From a bacterium (GTDB lineage Bacteria; Bacillota; Bacilli; Lactobacillales; Streptococcaceae): 62,964 bases of DNA. A model generated the notes under the pieces. That model saw only the letters and a list, made by a program, of their open reading frames with translations. It had not been told where the DNA came from and ran no database searches. Made by a program: the position numbers and the translations under genes. Below, one piece after another: positions 38,230 through 48,558 of the stretch. Where the stretch lies: assembly GCA_905221125.1 (NCBI GenBank), contig CAJNBY010000013.1:1-62964 (forward strand), given 5' to 3'. The stretch's first letter is position 1, and every line of letters begins with the position of its first letter.

Positions 38230-39522
38230 ATGGAAAAGCAACAACCTAGTAAAGCAGCCCTGCTGTCTATCATTCCTGGGTTAGGACAGATTTACAATAA
38301 ACAAAAAGCAAAAGGTTTTATCTTCCTTGGTGTAACCCTTGTATTTGTCCTTTACTTCCTATCACTTGCAGCCCCTGAATTGAGCAACCTCATCACTCTT
38401 GGTGACAAACCAGGTCGTGATAATTCCCTCTTTATGCTGATTCGTGGTGCCTTCCATTTAATCTTTGTAGTCGTTTATGTACTCTTTTATTTCTCAAATA
38501 TTAAAGATGCACATACAATTGCAAAACGCATTAACAATGGAATTCCAGTTCCACGTAGCCTCAAAGATATGATCAAAGGAATCTATGAAAATGGCTTCCC
38601 TTACCTCTTGATCATCCCATCTTATGTTGCTATGACATTCGCGATTATCTTCCCAGTTATAGTAACCTTGATGATCGCCTTTACTAACTACGACTTCCAA
38701 CACTTGCCACCAAACAAATTGTTGGACTGGGTTGGTTTGACAAACTTTACAAATATCTGGAGCTTAAGTACCTTCCGTTCTGCCTTTGGTGCCGTTCTTT
38801 CTTGGACTATCATCTGGGCTTTGGCAGCTTCTACTTTACAAATCGTCATCGGTATCTTCACAGCTATCATTGCTAACCAACCGTTTATCAAAGGAAAACG
38901 TATCTTCGGTGTTATTTTCCTTCTTCCTTGGGCTGTCCCAGCCTTCATCACTATCTTGACATTCTCAAACATGTTTAACGATAGTGTCGGAGCTATCAAC
39001 ACTCAAGTATTGCCAATCTTGGCTAAATTCCTTCCTTTCCTTGATGGTGCTCTTATTCCTTGGAAAACAGACCCAACTTGGACAAAAATTGCCTTGATTA
39101 TGATGCAAGGTTGGCTCGGATTCCCATACATCTACGTTTTGACTTTGGGTATCTTGCAATCTATTCCTAACGACCTTTACGAAGCAGCTTATATTGACGG
39201 TGCCAATGCTTGGCAAAAATTCCGCAACATCACTTTCCCAATGATCTTGGCTGTTGCTGCGCCTACTTTGATTAGTCAATACACCTTCAACTTTAACAAC
39301 TTCTCTATCATGTACCTCTTCAATGCTGGAGGACCTGGTAGTGTCGGTGGTGGAGCTGGTTCAACCGATATCTTGATCTCATGGATCTACCGTTTGACAA
39401 CAGGTACATCTCCTCAATACTCTATGGCGGCAGCTGTTACCTTGATTATCTCTATCATTGTCATCTCAATCTCTATGATCGCATTCAAGAAACTACACGC
39501 ATTTGATATGGAGGACGTCTAA
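38230..39522 (+). CDS. malC: maltodextrin ABC permease MalC
   Basis: 430-aa integral membrane subunit, MalF type. It has an N-terminal cytoplasmic stretch ([18 protein letters not shown]), eight or so helices, and the EAA loop ([21 protein letters not shown]) that contacts the ATPase. The start at 38230 follows AAAGGAG; the codons before it are an in-frame extension covering that site. It overlaps nothing, and malD begins 1 base after its stop. Confidence 0.94.
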   Translation: MEKQQPSKAALLSIIPGLGQIYNKQKAKGFIFLGVTLVFVLYFLSLAAPELSNLITLGDKPGRDNSLFMLIRGAFHLIFVVVYVLFYFSNIKDAHTIAKRINNGIPVPRSLKDMIKGIYENGFPYLLIIPSYVAMTFAIIFPVIVTLMIAFTNYDFQHLPPNKLLDWVGLTNFTNIWSLSTFRSAFGAVLSWTIIWALAASTLQIVIGIFTAIIANQPFIKGKRIFGVIFLLPWAVPAFITILTFSNMFNDSVGAINTQVLPILAKFLPFLDGALIPWKTDPTWTKIALIMMQGWLGFPYIYVLTLGILQSIPNDLYEAAYIDGANAWQKFRNITFPMILAVAAPTLISQYTFNFNNFSIMYLFNAGGPGSVGGGAGSTDILISWIYRLTTGTSPQYSMAAAVTLIISIIVISISMIAFKKLHAFDMEDV

Positions 39523-39523
39523 G

Positions 39524-40366
39524 ATGAATAACTCAATTAAACTCAAACGTAGACTGACTCAAACCCTTACTTACCTTTACTTGATTGGTCTCTCAATCGT
39601 GATTATCTATCCACTTTTGATTACCATTATGTCAGCCTTCAAGACAGGTAACGTAGTAGCCTTTAAACTAGACAGCAACGTCGACTTTAGTTTTGCTAAC
39701 TTCCAAGGGCTCTTCTCTGAAACCTTGTACGGTACTTGGTACCTCAACACTTTGATTATCGCCTTGATTACCATGGCTGTTCAAACAAGTATCATCGTAC
39801 TTGCTGGTTATGCTTACAGCCGTTACAACTTCTTGGCTCGTAAACAAAGTTTGGTCTTCTTCTTGATCATCCAAATGGTGCCAACTATGGCCGCTTTGAC
39901 AGCCTTCTTCGTTATGGCGCTTATGTTGAACGCCCTTAACCACAGCTGGTTCCTCATCTTCCTCTACGTTGGTGGAGGTATCCCAATGAATGCTTGGCTC
40001 ATGAAGGGCTACTTCGATACAGTGCCAATGTCTCTAGACGAATCTGCAAAACTAGACGGTGCAGGACACTTCCGCCGCTTCTGGCAAATTGTTCTTCCAC
40101 TTGTTCGCCCAATGGTTGCCGTACAAGCTCTCTGGGCCTTCATGGGGCCTTTCGGGGACTACATCCTCTCTAGTTTCTTGCTTCGTGAGAAAGAATACTT
40201 TACTGTTGCCGTAGGTCTCCAAACCTTCGTTAACAATGCGAAAAACATGAAGATCGCCTACTTCTCAGCAGGTGCTATCCTCATCGCCCTTCCAATCTGT
40301 ATTCTCTTCTTCTTCCTACAAAAGAACTTTGTTTCAGGACTTACAAGTGGTGGCGACAAGGGATAA
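39524..40366 (+). CDS. malD: maltodextrin ABC permease MalD
   Basis: 280-aa MalG-type permease with six helices. The EAA motif is [22 protein letters not shown]. The start at 39524 follows GAGGACG inside the end of malC. It forms the channel with MalC for dextrins delivered by MalX. Confidence 0.94.
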   Translation: MNNSIKLKRRLTQTLTYLYLIGLSIVIIYPLLITIMSAFKTGNVVAFKLDSNVDFSFANFQGLFSETLYGTWYLNTLIIALITMAVQTSIIVLAGYAYSRYNFLARKQSLVFFLIIQMVPTMAALTAFFVMALMLNALNHSWFLIFLYVGGGIPMNAWLMKGYFDTVPMSLDESAKLDGAGHFRRFWQIVLPLVRPMVAVQALWAFMGPFGDYILSSFLLREKEYFTVAVGLQTFVNNAKNMKIAYFSAGAILIALPICILFFFLQKNFVSGLTSGGDKG

Positions 40367-40394
40367 TATATCCCCGCCACCCTTTTTCATTTTG

Positions 40395-40545
40395 TACTCT
40401 TCGAAAATCTCTTCAAACCACGTCAGCTTTATCTTGCCGTAGTACGGTTACTGACTTCGTCAGTTCTATCCACAACCTCAAAACAGTGTTTTGAGCAACC
40501 TGCGGCTAGCTTCCTAGTTTGCACTTTAATTTTCATTGAGTATTA
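40395..40545 (-). repeat. BOX element (reverse orientation)
   Basis: Full BOX in reverse: TACTCTTCGAAAATCTC ... TTTCATTGAGTATTA, including the CTGACTTCGTCAG hairpin part. It separates malXCD from malAR. Confidence 0.92.
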
Positions 40546-40597
40546 GCGATTGTTACTGTAAGCAATGCTCTTACAACAAGCAATTTTTCTCCTAGAC

Positions 40598-40626
40598 TTG
40601 AAATAAAGCGCATTTCTCTATATAAT
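40598..40626 (+). promoter_or_regulatory. malAR promoter
   Basis: TTGAAA, 17-base spacer, TATAAT, about 37 bases before malA. No MalR palindrome is seen here. Confidence 0.8.
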
Positions 40627-40663
40627 AATACTCATATAGAAAACACCTTTTAGAAAGATACCT

Positions 40664-41464
40664 ATGCTTCCATATCCATTTTCTTATTTTTCAAGTATTT
40701 GGGGATTTCGTAAGCCCCTGTCCAAACGTTTCGGGCTCAACTGGTTTCAACTGCTCTTTACCAGTATCTTCCTTATCAGTTTGTCTATGGTACCCATTGC
40801 CATCCAAAACAGCTCACAGGAGACATATCCGCTAGACACCTTTATCGATAATGTCTATGAACCTCTGACAAATGAGGTTGTTCAGAATCTCTCTGAACAT
40901 GCTAGAATTGTTGATGGCAAATTTACTTATACAGGAACAGCTAGTCAAGCGCCTTCTATTGTGATCGGTCCAAGTCAAAGCAAGGAGTTGCCTAAGGAAT
41001 TGCAACTGCATTTCGATACAAAAGAACTGGTCATCAGCAAGGAAAGTAAGGAATTGACCCGCATCTCTTACCGAGCCATTCAGACCGAGAGTTTCAAAAA
41101 CAAGGATAGCTTGACCCAAGCAATTTCTAAAGACTGGTACCAACAAAATCGTGTCTATATCAGTCTCTTCCTAGTTCTCGGTGCTAGCTTCCTCTTTGGT
41201 TTGAATTTCTTTATCGTCTCTCTAGGAGCTAGTCTTCTCCTTTATATCACTAAGAAATCACGCCTCTTTTCATTTAGAACCTTTAAAGAGTGCTACCATT
41301 TTATCTTGAACTGTTTAGGATTACCAACTCTGATTACGCTTATTTTGGGATTATTTGGCCAAAATATGACAACTCTGATTACTGTACAAAACATTCTTTT
41401 TGTTCTATATCTGGTCACTATCTTTTATAAAACGCATTTCCGTGATCCAGATTACCATAAATAG
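40664..41464 (+). CDS. malA: maltodextrin locus membrane protein MalA
   Basis: 266 aa. It has an N-terminal helix (about 27-48), a ~110-residue outside domain, then four C-terminal helices; it resembles DUF1189 proteins. It is the first gene of malAR, 9 bases before malR. Its role in maltose metabolism is not established, despite the historical name. Confidence 0.82.
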   Translation: MLPYPFSYFSSIWGFRKPLSKRFGLNWFQLLFTSIFLISLSMVPIAIQNSSQETYPLDTFIDNVYEPLTNEVVQNLSEHARIVDGKFTYTGTASQAPSIVIGPSQSKELPKELQLHFDTKELVISKESKELTRISYRAIQTESFKNKDSLTQAISKDWYQQNRVYISLFLVLGASFLFGLNFFIVSLGASLLLYITKKSRLFSFRTFKECYHFILNCLGLPTLITLILGLFGQNMTTLITVQNILFVLYLVTIFYKTHFRDPDYHK

Positions 41465-41473
41465 GAGATTTTT

Positions 41474-42460
41474 ATGCCCGTTACGATTAAAGACGTGGCC
41501 AAGGCTGCTGGTGTTTCGCCTTCAACCGTAACCCGTGTTATTCAAAATAAATCAACCATTAGCGACGAAACAAAAAAACGCGTTCGCAAGGCGATGAAGG
41601 AGCTTAATTACCACCCCAACCTCAACGCTCGTAGCTTGGTAAGTAGTTATACCCAAGTTATTGGCTTGGTGCTTCCTGATGACTCAGATGCCTTCTACCA
41701 GAATCCTTTCTTTCCATCAGTCCTACGTGGCATCTCTCAAGTCGCATCTGAAAACCACTATGCCATTCAGATAGCAACAGGGAAAGATGAGAAGGAGCGT
41801 CTTACTGCCATCTCACAAATGGTCTATGGTAAACGTGTAGACGGTTTAATTTTCCTTTATGCCGAAGAGGAAGATCCTTTAGTCAAACTGGTGGCTGATG
41901 AGCAGTTCCCCTTCCTCATCCTCGGAAAATCTCTGTCCCCCTTTATTCCACTTGTCGATAACGACAATGTCCAAGCTGGCTTTGATGCGACTGAATATTT
42001 CATCAAAAAAGGCTGCAAACGAATTGCCTTTATTGGAGGGACTAAGAGACTCTTCGTAACACAAGACCGTTTAACAGGCTATGAGTCAGCACTCAAACAG
42101 TACCAACTGCCTCTTGATAGTAACTTGACCTATTTTGCGAACGAATTCCTAGAAGAAAAAGGTTATCAATTCAGTAAGCGTTTATTTAAACACGATCCTA
42201 TGATTGATGCTATCATCACAACTGATAGCCTCCTAGCTGAAGGGGTCTGTGACTACATTGCTAAGCACCAACTGGATGTTCCAGTTCTCAGCTTTGACTC
42301 GGTCAATCCCAAGCTCAACTTGGCAGCCTATGTCGATATTAATAGCCTAGAACTTGGTCGAACATCATTTGAAACCATTCTTCAGATTATCAACGATGCT
42401 AAAAGCAATAAACAAATTTGCTACCGCCAGTTGATCGCCCACAAAATTATTGAAAAATAA
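41474..42460 (+). CDS. malR: LacI-family repressor MalR
   Basis: 328-aa repressor. The N-terminal LacI HTH VTIKDVAKAAGVSPSTVTRVIQ and hinge LNYHPNLNARSLVS lead into a periplasmic-binding-like sensor domain. It represses malMP and malXCD through the AAACGTTTGCG operators at 36407 and 36792, and is relieved by maltose/maltotriose. A compact terminator follows. Confidence 0.95.
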   Translation: MPVTIKDVAKAAGVSPSTVTRVIQNKSTISDETKKRVRKAMKELNYHPNLNARSLVSSYTQVIGLVLPDDSDAFYQNPFFPSVLRGISQVASENHYAIQIATGKDEKERLTAISQMVYGKRVDGLIFLYAEEEDPLVKLVADEQFPFLILGKSLSPFIPLVDNDNVQAGFDATEYFIKKGCKRIAFIGGTKRLFVTQDRLTGYESALKQYQLPLDSNLTYFANEFLEEKGYQFSKRLFKHDPMIDAIITTDSLLAEGVCDYIAKHQLDVPVLSFDSVNPKLNLAAYVDINSLELGRTSFETILQIINDAKSNKQICYRQLIAHKIIEK

Positions 42461-42484
42461 AAACCAGCTCGCGCTGGTTTTTTT
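42461..42484 (+). terminator. terminator after malR
   Basis: AAACCAGC / GCTGGTTT with a TCGC loop and T-run. Confidence 0.9.
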
Positions 42485-42489
42485 GATCA

Positions 42490-43431
42490 CTAATTTTCTG
42501 TTTCAACGAATCGTCCCAGAATATGAACATTCTCCGATACAGAGACAAAGGCACTTGGATCCACCTGTTTCATAATCTGTTTAAATTCATTAAACTCTGC
42601 ACGTGTAATGACAGTGATTAAAACTGCCTTTCTCTCGTGATTATAGGTTCCTTCTGCATCGTGGATCATGGTTGCTCCGCGGTGCAATTTTTTATGAATT
42701 TTTTCAATTACCTTCTCTGGATGATTGGTCACAATCATGGCCTGCATGCGTTTTTGCTTAGTAAAGACAGCGTCTGTCACACGGCTAGAGACAAAGATGG
42801 TAATCATAGAGTAAAGAGCGTATTTCCAACCAAAGGTCAAACCAGCTATCAGCATGATGGTCCCATTTACCAAGAAAGAAATACTGCCGACATTCTTACC
42901 TGTTTTCTTACGAATGGTCAGACTGACAATATCCGTTCCACCACTGGAGATATTGTTTCGAAGAGCAAAACCAATCCCCAAGCCCATGACAACTCCCCCA
43001 AAAAGGGCATTAATAATAGGATCCTCAGTCAAGGTTGCCACAGGGACAAACTGGATAAAGAAGGAACTCATGGATACCGTGATAAAGGTAAAAATAGTGA
43101 ACTTATGCCCAATCTGATACCAGGCCAAGACCATCAAAGGAAAATTAATAGCGTAGAAGGTCAGCGAAATCGGAATATGAAAACCAAACCAGTGATTACT
43201 CAAGGCAGAGATAATCTGTGCCAGACCTGTCGCACCACTCGAATACACATGCCCTGGTTGGAAAAAGAAATTGACCGCTACTGCTGATAGAAAACCATAG
43301 ACCAGAGAGGCCGAAATCTTCTCATCATACTTCTCTCGAGAGATGCTTTGTAAGACACGTAAAATTTTTATCTGATAAGCAAAGCGGCGCAGATAATAGC
43401 GCCACCGCTTAATTCGTTTTGCTTGTTTCAT
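42490..43431 (-). CDS. YitT-family membrane protein (DUF161 + DUF2179)
   Basis: 313 aa. It has five or six helices ([60 protein letters not shown]) and a C-terminal cytoplasmic DUF2179 domain ([29 protein letters not shown]). The role is unknown in the family. It starts inside the 3' end of aspS (23-base overlap), so it is expressed with aspS. Confidence 0.88.
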   Translation of the reverse strand: MKQAKRIKRWRYYLRRFAYQIKILRVLQSISREKYDEKISASLVYGFLSAVAVNFFFQPGHVYSSGATGLAQIISALSNHWFGFHIPISLTFYAINFPLMVLAWYQIGHKFTIFTFITVSMSSFFIQFVPVATLTEDPIINALFGGVVMGLGIGFALRNNISSGGTDIVSLTIRKKTGKNVGSISFLVNGTIMLIAGLTFGWKYALYSMITIFVSSRVTDAVFTKQKRMQAMIVTNHPEKVIEKIHKKLHRGATMIHDAEGTYNHERKAVLITVITRAEFNEFKQIMKQVDPSAFVSVSENVHILGRFVETEN

Positions 43432-45172
43432 CTTCTTCTACTTGTAAGCTGAGTTCCTCTAGTTGTTTAAGAGCGACTGTTGATGGAGCTTGTGTCATTG
43501 GGTCAGTTGCCTTGTTGTTCTTAGGAAAGGCAATAACTTCACGGATATTTTCTTCTCCTGCAAGCAACATAACAAATCGGTCAAGTCCGATAGCCAAACC
43601 ACCGTGTGGTGGGAAACCATAGTCCATGGCTTCAAGAAGGAAACCAAACTGGTCATTTGCTTCTTCAGCTGAGAAACCAAGAGCCTTGAACATACGTTCT
43701 TGAAGGTCTTTTTGGTTGATACGAAGGCTACCACCACCAAGCTCATAACCGTTCAAGACGATATCGTAAGCAATGGCACGAACCTTAGCCAAATCACCTT
43801 CTAATTCGTGAGCTGTCTCTTCCTGTGGAAGTGTGAATGGATGGTGGGCGCTCATGTAACGGCCTTCCTCTTCAGACCATTCAAACATTGGCCAGTCAAC
43901 TACCCAAAGGAAATTGAATTTATCGTTATCAATCAAGCCAAGCTCTTTGGCAATACGTCCACGAAGGGCACCGAGCGTTGCATTGGCCACTTCAAGCGTA
44001 TCCGCCACAAAGAGAACCAAGTCCTTCTCTCCAAGAGCAAGCGCTGTTGTCAAGTCTGCTTGGATACCAGTCAAGAACTTAGCAACTGGTCCGTTTAATT
44101 CTCCATCAACGACCTTGACCCAAGCAAGACCCTTGGCACCATATTGTTTGGCTACTTCAGTCATCTTGTCGATGTCTTTACGTGAATAGTTGTCCGCAGC
44201 TCCTTTGACCACAATCGCTTTCACAGCAGGTGCTTCTGAAAAGACTTTGAAGTCTACACCTTTGACCACTGCTGTCAAGTCCTGAAGCAACATGTCAAAA
44301 CGGGTATCTGGCTTATCAGAACCGTAAAGAGCCATAGCGTCATCGTATTTCATACGAGGGAATGGAAGAGTTACCTCAATTCCTTTTGTTTCCTTCATCA
44401 CGCGCGCAATCAAGCCTTCTGTGATATCTTGGATTTCTTGCTCAGTAAGGAAAGACGTTTCCAAGTCGACCTGAGTGAACTCAGGCTGGCGATCACCACG
44501 CAAGTCCTCGTCACGGAAACATTTGACGATTTGGTAGTAACGGTCAAATCCAGCATTCATCAAGAGCTGTTTCGTGATTTGTGGACTTTGAGGAAGTGCG
44601 TAAAAATGCCCTTTATTAACACGAGATGGCACCAAGTAGTCACGCGCCCCTTCAGGAGTTGACTTAGAAAGGAATGGTGTCTCCACATCGATAAACTCCA
44701 ACTCATCCAAGTAGTTGCGGATAGAGTGGGTCACCTTAGCACGAAGTTTGAGATTTTCCAACATTTCTGGACGGCGAAGGTCAAGGTAACGGTATCGCAA
44801 ACGTGTATCGTCATTGGCCTCAATGCCATCCTTAATCTCAAATGGGGTTGTCTTAGCTGTATTAAGCACTGTCAGAGCAGTCACGTTTAACTCAACTGCA
44901 CCAGTTGGCAACTTATCATTGGCTTGCTCACGCGCAGCGACCTGACCAGTCACCTCGATAACAAATTCGCTACGAAGGCTTTCAGCTGTTGCCATGACCT
45001 CTGCAGATACTTTTTCAGGGTTGATAACCAACTGCATGATTCCTTCACGGTCACGAAGGTCGATAAAGATCAAACCACCAAGGTCACGACGACGGCCAAC
45101 CCATCCTTTCAAGGTCATTTCTTGTCCGATGTGTTCCTCACGAACACGACCAGCATACATACTACGTTTCAT
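43409..45172 (-). CDS. aspS: aspartyl-tRNA synthetase
   Basis: 587-aa class II synthetase. The OB-fold anticodon domain ([22 protein letters not shown]) is followed by the class II core with motif 2 [18 protein letters not shown] and motif 3 [14 protein letters not shown], and the bacterial GAD insertion between. Length is standard for bacterial AspRS. AGGAGAG lies before the ATG. Confidence 0.96.
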   Translation of the reverse strand: MKRSMYAGRVREEHIGQEMTLKGWVGRRRDLGGLIFIDLRDREGIMQLVINPEKVSAEVMATAESLRSEFVIEVTGQVAAREQANDKLPTGAVELNVTALTVLNTAKTTPFEIKDGIEANDDTRLRYRYLDLRRPEMLENLKLRAKVTHSIRNYLDELEFIDVETPFLSKSTPEGARDYLVPSRVNKGHFYALPQSPQITKQLLMNAGFDRYYQIVKCFRDEDLRGDRQPEFTQVDLETSFLTEQEIQDITEGLIARVMKETKGIEVTLPFPRMKYDDAMALYGSDKPDTRFDMLLQDLTAVVKGVDFKVFSEAPAVKAIVVKGAADNYSRKDIDKMTEVAKQYGAKGLAWVKVVDGELNGPVAKFLTGIQADLTTALALGEKDLVLFVADTLEVANATLGALRGRIAKELGLIDNDKFNFLWVVDWPMFEWSEEEGRYMSAHHPFTLPQEETAHELEGDLAKVRAIAYDIVLNGYELGGGSLRINQKDLQERMFKALGFSAEEANDQFGFLLEAMDYGFPPHGGLAIGLDRFVMLLAGEENIREVIAFPKNNKATDPMTQAPSTVALKQLEELSLQVEEDETSKTN

Positions 45173-45277
45173 GTTTTCTCTCCTCTTTTATTCTGTTACT
45201 ATTTTACCATAAAAGCGCAGGCTCTTCATGAAAATCATCAGAAAAGTTTGCCAGTCTTTAAAAATTAACGCCCATAC

Positions 45278-45303
45278 AAAAATCCGATGAAGTTCACCGG
45301 ACT
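45278..45303 (-). terminator. terminator after the 76-aa membrane protein gene
   Basis: TCCG-GTGAAC..TTCAT-CGGA hairpin on the minus strand with TTTTTG after it. Confidence 0.7.
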
Positions 45304-45306
45304 CTT

Positions 45307-45537
45307 TTATTTTGAATTTTTGCCTGCTTTACGCTTTTCAGCGATTTCAGCTGCCTTTCGAGGCAAGACAATTTCCGTTGTGTAGGCTGTCCCAAAACGC
45401 CAGATACCGGCAATAGGGGCAAAGACCACTGCTAGATGGCTGTAGAAGAAATCACCCTTGAAGGCATAAGCTAAGCCCCCAATGATGAAAAATAGAACGA
45501 CTGCTTGAATCACTGCTAATAAAATTACTCGTTTCAT
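45307..45537 (-). CDS. small two-helix membrane protein
   Basis: 76 aa with two transmembrane segments (about 5-25 and 34-50) and a highly charged lysine-rich tail (PRKAAEIAEKRKAGKNSK). It lies 17 bases after the CPBP protease gene in the same direction, with an AGGAGG ribosome site. Function unknown. Confidence 0.7.
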   Translation of the reverse strand: MKRVILLAVIQAVVLFFIIGGLAYAFKGDFFYSHLAVVFAPIAGIWRFGTAYTTEIVLPRKAAEIAEKRKAGKNSK

Positions 45538-45554
45538 GTGACCTCCTGACTCTA

Positions 45555-46196
45555 TTATAGCATGAGAATCATCAAAAAGCCGACTAAATTATTTAAAGCG
45601 TGGAGAGAAATACTGTAGACCAGACCTTTTCTGCTAATATAAGCCAAGCCCAAACTAAAACCAAGGCTAAAATAGACAAAAAATTGTTGCACATCACCTG
45701 GGAAATGAATCAAGGTAAACAGAACACTGGATACCAGAAGAAAAATCAGAGTTTGTTTACTATTGTCCTGCTTAGGAAAGAGGTAGCGTGCTAACATCCC
45801 TCTAAAGATAAGTTCTTCCGTCAGAGGAGCAAAGACCACTACCATAAAGAAACCAAAGACAGGCTGAGCAACTGTCAGCTGTGATACAATTTGTTGATTG
45901 ACCGACGGATCATCTGGTAAAAAGAACTGGGCTGTAATCGCCACTAGCAAAACCAGAGCAGGCAACCAGATATAACGATTAAAAACCGTCGTCTGGATGC
46001 TAACCTTTTCTGTCTGATACCATCTGTAAACTCCATAAACATAGGCCCCTGACAGGACGACATAAAGTGGTAAGACTCCAAAGATTGAAGCCCCTAGTCC
46101 AAGAGCTGACAGCGCCATGCTCTGAACCAGACCATAGATAAAGTAAAAGGATAGAATGGCTAGAAGAAACCAGCCAAGGTTTTTAAGTAATTTCAT
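45555..46196 (-). CDS. CPBP-family intramembrane metalloprotease
   Basis: 213 aa, mostly membrane helices. The three CPBP (Abi) motifs are FAPLTEELIFRGML (EExxxR), FTLIHFPGD and LHALNNLVG. Family members process membrane peptides or give immunity to bacteriocins. The start at 46196 follows AGGAGG. It sits directly downstream of the RT-SLATT cassette but its composition matches the core genes. Confidence 0.87.
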   Translation of the reverse strand: MKLLKNLGWFLLAILSFYFIYGLVQSMALSALGLGASIFGVLPLYVVLSGAYVYGVYRWYQTEKVSIQTTVFNRYIWLPALVLLVAITAQFFLPDDPSVNQQIVSQLTVAQPVFGFFMVVVFAPLTEELIFRGMLARYLFPKQDNSKQTLIFLLVSSVLFTLIHFPGDVQQFFVYFSLGFSLGLAYISRKGLVYSISLHALNNLVGFLMILML

Positions 46197-46405
46197 ATGG
46201 GCCTCCTATTTGGAATGAAGACTTAGCATTGTTATTTGCATCATCTTGATAAAAATGTGGAATACAGTCGCAACAAAAAGAGTTAATCAGTGAATTCCTC
46301 CTGCAAGTATAGAAATGATATCAATTAAATATACAAGTTTGACCTTTAAAATAAATTAAACTACTTCATTGTGATACAATTTTTTATAAATCCGTTCCGT
46401 TAATT

Positions 46406-47842
46406 CTATACATTATAAAATTCATCTAAGAATTCAACATATTTTTTATTTATATCTTTCATCTTTTCTAACAATTCTTTATCATTATATTTCGTTTGGA
46501 GGAAATACTGTATAGTCATTACCCCCTCTCGAAAAGTGAGTTGGTTCTTCTTTTTTAAATCATTTAAAAATTTATCTAAAATAAATTGGTTTTCACACCC
46601 CAATGTCCTCAAATGTTTAAAAATAAGCAGAAAAAATGTTGTAAATTGCATTGGATTGAAAAATATGTATGTATTGTCCTCAATTAATTTAATTAGAATT
46701 TTTTTATCTAAATTTTTCCATTTTTTACTGTAATTTAAATGATTAATTACTTTTGTTGCATGCTCACCGTCTATAGATATATACTTTTTTATACATTTAT
46801 GATATGTTTTCAAATCCACACTTTTGGACGAGAAACATTTTCTTAATTCCTCAATAAATTTTATAAGATTTTCCGCCTGATTTTTTAATAACCAATCTAC
46901 TTTATCATTAATTATTTTATTTACAGTATAGCTTGACTTAGATTCATTAGAGTAAGAATCTTCTATAATATCAACATTAGTTTTATAATCATTATTTTTA
47001 AGAATTTGAGTTTTAGAAGAATTTAAATTGAGGTGATTCTCCCATAAAAAATAACTTAATTCATTCAGCACTTCATTTACTTTTTTCAATCTTTTATACG
47101 TAGGGAGACTAATTACCATGTCGTCAACAAACCTCACAGCCTGACATTTTTCTCTAATTAGTATTCTGTTCATTTCACAAGTAAAATCTATAAGATAGAA
47201 TTGTGATAGAACTGAAGAAGCTATTGAATAATGCAACTGGGGTAAACTTTCAAAATTATTATTATTAAAAAATAATTTTAAATTATCAATACTTTGTCTA
47301 CAAAAACAATTTTTATTTTTGATATTTAACATCTCAATAAGTCTATCTGTAGAAATACTTTTAAAGAAGTCCTGAATATCAATCACTAAAGCCTTCCCAC
47401 CAATAAAACTTCTTTTTTCAAGCTGAAAATTTTTATAAGAATTAGAAAAGTTACTATTTATTGAAATTTTATTTTGGTTATCAAAGGATAATTCACCCGA
47501 ATAAAATACTTTTATATTCTTTTGAGAAAAATTTAAAAATTCTTGATTATAATAAAAATATTTAAAAACATTAAAAGTATAATAAAGATAGTATGAAGGA
47601 GCAATCAGATACATCTCTCTGGTAGAGTAATAGTCTTTCTTATACACAAAATCTCTTACACAGAATTTTTTGTATTTTTTGCTAAAATCCTCATAATTCA
47701 AACCATAATTCTCTATTCGAGGAAAATTATCCTTTATTTTAAAGTAATTCATTATAGCAATAAATTGTAAATTATACACCTTCTCTCTGGCTACACTCAT
47801 GATATAGTCAAATGCATACTGTAGAATTTCATCCTCTGTCAT
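46406..47842 (-). CDS. UG/Abi-type reverse transcriptase
   Basis: 478 aa. RT motifs in order: ALVIDIQDFFKSIS (first catalytic Asp, D155), LPQLHYSIASSVLSQFYL (motif 4 region, ~200-217), AVRFVDDMVISLP (FVDD, D240/D241), HLNLNSSKTQIL (motif 6). The C-terminal ~190 residues are Lys-rich and alpha-helical, like the C-terminal repeats of Abi/DRT enzymes. No maturase or endonuclease domain is seen, so it is not a group II intron protein. It is very AT-rich compared with hisS. The start overlaps the SLATT stop as ATGA. Probable DNA-synthesising component of a phage-defence module. Confidence 0.85.
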   Translation of the reverse strand: MTEDEILQYAFDYIMSVAREKVYNLQFIAIMNYFKIKDNFPRIENYGLNYEDFSKKYKKFCVRDFVYKKDYYSTREMYLIAPSYYLYYTFNVFKYFYYNQEFLNFSQKNIKVFYSGELSFDNQNKISINSNFSNSYKNFQLEKRSFIGGKALVIDIQDFFKSISTDRLIEMLNIKNKNCFCRQSIDNLKLFFNNNNFESLPQLHYSIASSVLSQFYLIDFTCEMNRILIREKCQAVRFVDDMVISLPTYKRLKKVNEVLNELSYFLWENHLNLNSSKTQILKNNDYKTNVDIIEDSYSNESKSSYTVNKIINDKVDWLLKNQAENLIKFIEELRKCFSSKSVDLKTYHKCIKKYISIDGEHATKVINHLNYSKKWKNLDKKILIKLIEDNTYIFFNPMQFTTFFLLIFKHLRTLGCENQFILDKFLNDLKKKNQLTFREGVMTIQYFLQTKYNDKELLEKMKDINKKYVEFLDEFYNV

Positions 47843-48441
47843 ATTATAGTCCCTACTACATCTACTACATAAAGTGTAATAATCAAAATAATCACCACTA
47901 TATTTAGATAATATAAAATGTTATCCGCCGAAAAATCGCGAGGCCGCTTCCCACTTCCTTCTTTATTAAAAATCACTGTTTCATCGTCAAATTTAGAGTG
48001 ATTCTCCGTAGCAGATAAAGTTGAAATATACCGATTCCAAATTACTTTATATGTCTCTTCTAGTTCTGAATTGGTCTTATCAAGTCTAAGTAGTTCTTTT
48101 AATTCTAAAATATATTTTTCAATTTCTAATTGTTGATAATGATATTTCAATGCTCTTTCCTTATAATTTAAACAATTATAATAATACTGTAAAATAACTG
48201 TATATAACGAAAAACAACTAGATACAAATATTTCAACATGTGAGCCTATATTCATCAGAGAACCAATTACTAAACTTACTGCTATAACATTCATAATAAA
48301 GAACACTGTATCCCATTTACTACTATAAGAATATAAACGTTCGCTTGCATGAATTCGATTATCTCTCGTTCTATTATATCCATTTATTTTTTTATTTATT
48401 TCATCTCTTATATTTATCCCGTTATAGTCTTTAGTATTCAT
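47839..48441 (-). CDS. SLATT-domain membrane protein (RT-associated, SLATT_5-like)
   Basis: 200 aa. An N-terminal polar segment (YNRTRDNRIHASERLYSYSSKW) leads into a pair of helices (about 46-63 and 70-88). A long helical cytoplasmic stretch (ALKYHYQQLEIEKYILELKELL) follows, then a C-terminal hydrophobic helix (177-198). This is the layout of SLATT proteins, predicted pore-forming effectors; one SLATT family is described as tightly linked to reverse transcriptases. The ATG at 48441 has GGAGAAAG upstream. It is translationally coupled to the RT gene. Family assignment rests on layout and linkage, without a profile search. Confidence 0.75.
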   Translation of the reverse strand: MNTKDYNGINIRDEINKKINGYNRTRDNRIHASERLYSYSSKWDTVFFIMNVIAVSLVIGSLMNIGSHVEIFVSSCFSLYTVILQYYYNCLNYKERALKYHYQQLEIEKYILELKELLRLDKTNSELEETYKVIWNRYISTLSATENHSKFDDETVIFNKEGSGKRPRDFSADNILYYLNIVVIILIITLYVVDVVGTII

Positions 48442-48473
48442 AACTTTCTCCAATAGGTCTAATAATCTTGTAG

Positions 48474-48502
48474 ATTATGCTAATAATATCTATCAATATC
48501 AA
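48474..48502 (-). promoter_or_regulatory. promoter of the SLATT-RT operon
   Basis: Minus strand TTGATA, 17-base spacer, CATAAT in the 117-bp gap after hisS. It gives a short leader of about 25 bases, so the cassette need not depend on hisS transcription. Confidence 0.65.
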
Positions 48503-48558
48503 TTTACTCCTCTAAAAATATGAGAAATGCTCTTCTTTTATTCCATTATATTTAATAA

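Noticed and set aside
42637..43287. 216-codon open frame antisense to the YitT gene
   Set aside because: Polar low-complexity translation, no ribosome site; shadow of the YitT gene.
46406..47842. Group II intron-encoded protein
   Set aside because: No maturase or HNH domain, no intron RNA domains V/VI in the flanks, and the gene is coupled to the SLATT gene.
48431..48502. 23-codon leader ORF (TTG start after GAGGAG) before the SLATT gene
   Set aside because: Its start codon lies inside the -35 of the best promoter, so it would not be on that transcript. It might only matter for read-through from hisS.
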